From positions 2,317-9,290 of the forward strand of contig DFBW01000292.1 of the NCBI GenBank assembly GCA_002366775.1: a DNA stretch of 6,974 nt, read 5' to 3'. Below are positions 5,415 through 6,974 of this stretch, one piece after another. The translations under genes were made by a program, and so were the position numbers. This DNA is from Roseovarius sp. UBA3070. GTDB taxonomy: Bacteria; Pseudomonadota; Alphaproteobacteria; Rhodobacterales; Rhodobacteraceae. A model generated the notes under the pieces. The model searched no databases, had not been told where the DNA came from, and saw only the letters and a program-made list of their open reading frames with translations. Within the stretch, counting starts at the first letter, position 1. Each line of letters opens with the position of its first letter.

Positions 5415-6974
5415 CTAACCGCGCGGCAGGCTCATACCGGGGTCATACGGTGAGGGCGCAATGATGCGCGCCGGGGTCAGTTGACCTATGATGTCAATGT
5501 CCAGCGCGCTACCTTGGGTGGCAAGTGCCGGGTCAACAAAGGCATAGGCCAGGTTTTTCTGCACCCTATGACCATAATCACCGGATGTGACTGTGCCGAC
5601 CACCTTGCCATCCAGCATCACTGATGCCCCACCATGAGCAGGGGCCGTGGTGCTTTGCACCTCCAGCGTGACCAGTTTTCTTGTCACTCCGGCGGCATGT
5701 CGCGCCAAAAGCGCGGTTTTGCCAATGAACTCTGGTTTATCCAGTTTTACAAAACGCCCGAGGCCGGTTTCAAACGGGTCAAATTCAGTCAGAATATCAG
5801 ATTTCCAATGCAAAAAGCCTTTTTCCATGCGCATGGAGTCGACGGCGCGGGCGCCAAACAGTTTCAGGTCATGGGCCTCACCGGCCTGACGCAGCGCAAG
5901 ATATGCGGCATAGAGATGCGCGTTAGTAACATGAATTTCATAAGCTAACTCTCCTGAAAAGCTGACAGAAAACACGGTGGCTGGGGCAATACCGATGAAA
6001 CATTCACGCGCGCTGAGCCAAGGAAATGCCTGTGATGACCAATCCGCCCGGCTGAGCATTTGCATCACCTCGCGTGATTTGGGACCGGCCAGTACAAGGA
6101 TGGTCTGATCGTTGGTGAGCGAGCGAATGTGCACATCTTCATCGTCGCGCAGATGCTGCGTAAGCCAATCCATATCATGCCATTCAGCCGCCGCAGCAGA
6201 GCCGTACCAGACACGGCCATTGGTCAGATTGGCGAAAGTTGCTTCGCCCTTGAGCATCCCGTGATGATTGAGCAGATACCCTAACCCCACGCGCCCCGGC
6301 TTGCGGGTGACAGGGCCACAGATCATCCGGTCAAGAAAATCATGAACGTCTGAGCCGGTCAGCTCGAATCGGTTGAAACCATTCACCTCGGCCAGCCCAA
6401 CTGCGGATTGAATGGCATGTACCTCAGTTTTAACAACGTCCTTTACTCCGTTGAACTTAAACGAATGTTCCTCGGTGAATTCAGGCATCGGTTTGAAATA
6501 ATCAGCACGTTCCCAGCCGTTGACCACGGTGAATTCCGCGCCTTCGGCCGCCAATATAGGAGTCAGAGGTGTGGTTTTTGCAGGTCGCCCGGCGGGGCGA
6601 TGCTCGTGGGGGAAATGAAATCGAAACTCGTTTTGATAGTCTTCGACAGCTTTCAGAGCACACAGTTCCACATTGCCATGACCTGTAAAACGACGCGGGT
6701 CTATAACCCAGGTGTCATAACATGCCTCGCCGTGTACAATCTGCTGAGCCAGCAGCCAGCCATGACCGCCACCTTCCCCAAGTCCAGCGCGCAACCCTAT
6801 GATACAAAACGCATTTCTTTTTCCGGGGATTGGGCCAACCAAGGGCGCACCATCAATCGTATAGGTGATTGGGCCATTGACCACCGTATGAATGCCCACG
6901 TCCATCAACGCAGGCATCCGCGCAAAGGCACCTTCCAGTACATCCGTCACCCGGTCCAGATCATCAGGGCAAAG
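5415..6974 (-). CDS. Dimethylglycine/sarcosine dehydrogenase-type flavoprotein with GcvT domain, 5' partial
   Basis: The frame is open to the right edge, giving 519 C-terminal residues of a protein usually over 800 long. First comes the end of the FAD-dependent DAO domain, with VVNGPITYTIDGAPLVGPIPG (about 31-51) written here as adjacent short motifs VVNGPITYT and DGAPLVGPIPG, then GLGEGGGHG (64-72). A linker domain with RPAKTTP (130-136) follows. The GcvT aminomethyltransferase module begins near 187 with GLAEVNGFNRFELTG. It includes GELAYEIHV (341-349), whose Glu contacts folate in this family, and ARAVDSMRMEKGFLHWKSDI (376-395). A C-terminal barrel runs from about 425. Relatives oxidatively remove a methyl group from N-methylated glycine or similar amines and pass it to tetrahydrofolate. 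The substrate cannot be fixed from this part. GTG at 6950 is not the start, because conserved sequence continues upstream (LCPDDLDR). Confidence 0.85.
   Translation of the reverse strand, partial: LCPDDLDRVTDVLEGAFARMPALMDVGIHTVVNGPITYTIDGAPLVGPIPGKRNAFCIIGLRAGLGEGGGHGWLLAQQIVHGEACYDTWVIDPRRFTGHGNVELCALKAVEDYQNEFRFHFPHEHRPAGRPAKTTPLTPILAAEGAEFTVVNGWERADYFKPMPEFTEEHSFKFNGVKDVVKTEVHAIQSAVGLAEVNGFNRFELTGSDVHDFLDRMICGPVTRKPGRVGLGYLLNHHGMLKGEATFANLTNGRVWYGSAAAAEWHDMDWLTQHLRDDEDVHIRSLTNDQTILVLAGPKSREVMQMLSRADWSSQAFPWLSARECFIGIAPATVFSVSFSGELAYEIHVTNAHLYAAYLALRQAGEAHDLKLFGARAVDSMRMEKGFLHWKSDILTEFDPFETGLGRFVKLDKPEFIGKTALLARHAAGVTRKLVTLEVQSTTAPAHGGASVMLDGKVVGTVTSGDYGHRVQKNLAYAFVDPALATQGSALDIDIIGQLTPARIIAPSPYDPGMSLPRG

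Noticed and set aside
6948..6950. GTG at 6950 as the start of the flavoprotein
   Set aside because: The frame stays open to the window edge and the residues before it continue the FAD domain. The protein family is much longer, so the gene is simply cut by the window.
1..6974. tRNA, rRNA, CRISPR array, complete insertion sequence
   Set aside because: I looked on both strands and found no cloverleaf, no regularly spaced repeats and no transposase with terminal inverted repeats.

Overview
The window most resembles a marine alphaproteobacterium of the Roseobacter group (Rhodobacterales). This rests on mid-range GC, E. coli-like -35/-10 promoters and purine-rich ribosome binding sites. It also rests on a trimethylamine monooxygenase that matches roseobacter Tmm along its whole length. 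The assignment comes from remembered family sequences, not a search.

Left part (1-1107, minus strand): two overlapping genes of acyl-CoA metabolism. A crotonase-fold protein comes first, followed by the start of an NDP-forming acyl-CoA synthetase-type protein that runs off the left edge. They sit behind a good promoter and a leader of about 220 nt. Positions 1108-1784 hold no convincing gene. They contain this promoter, several hairpins and the bidirectional terminator of the next gene.

Centre (1785-4602): tmm (minus) is divergent from a substrate-binding-protein-like gene (plus). That protein has no visible signal peptide and no ABC permease or ATPase genes beside it. The 160-bp gap between them carries a near-consensus tmm promoter packed with ATTGGTYC half-sites.

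Right part (4599-6974, minus): a GntR/FadR-family regulator converges on the binding-protein gene and shares the TTAA at its stop. Upstream lies the C-terminal two-thirds of a dimethylglycine/sarcosine dehydrogenase-type flavoprotein with a folate-binding GcvT module, truncated by the right edge. The gap between these two genes carries a perfect 13-nt inverted repeat built from the same ATTGGTTCT half-site.

Working model (inference): the regulator controls its own gene and the tmm/binding-protein promoters. Tmm oxidises trimethylamine to its N-oxide, and the GcvT-type flavoprotein demethylates an N-methylated compound with transfer of the one-carbon unit to tetrahydrofolate. The leaderless binding protein may be a cytoplasmic sensor of a methylated amine. 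No N-oxide demethylase (tdm) or TMAO transporter (tmoXWV) gene lies inside the window.
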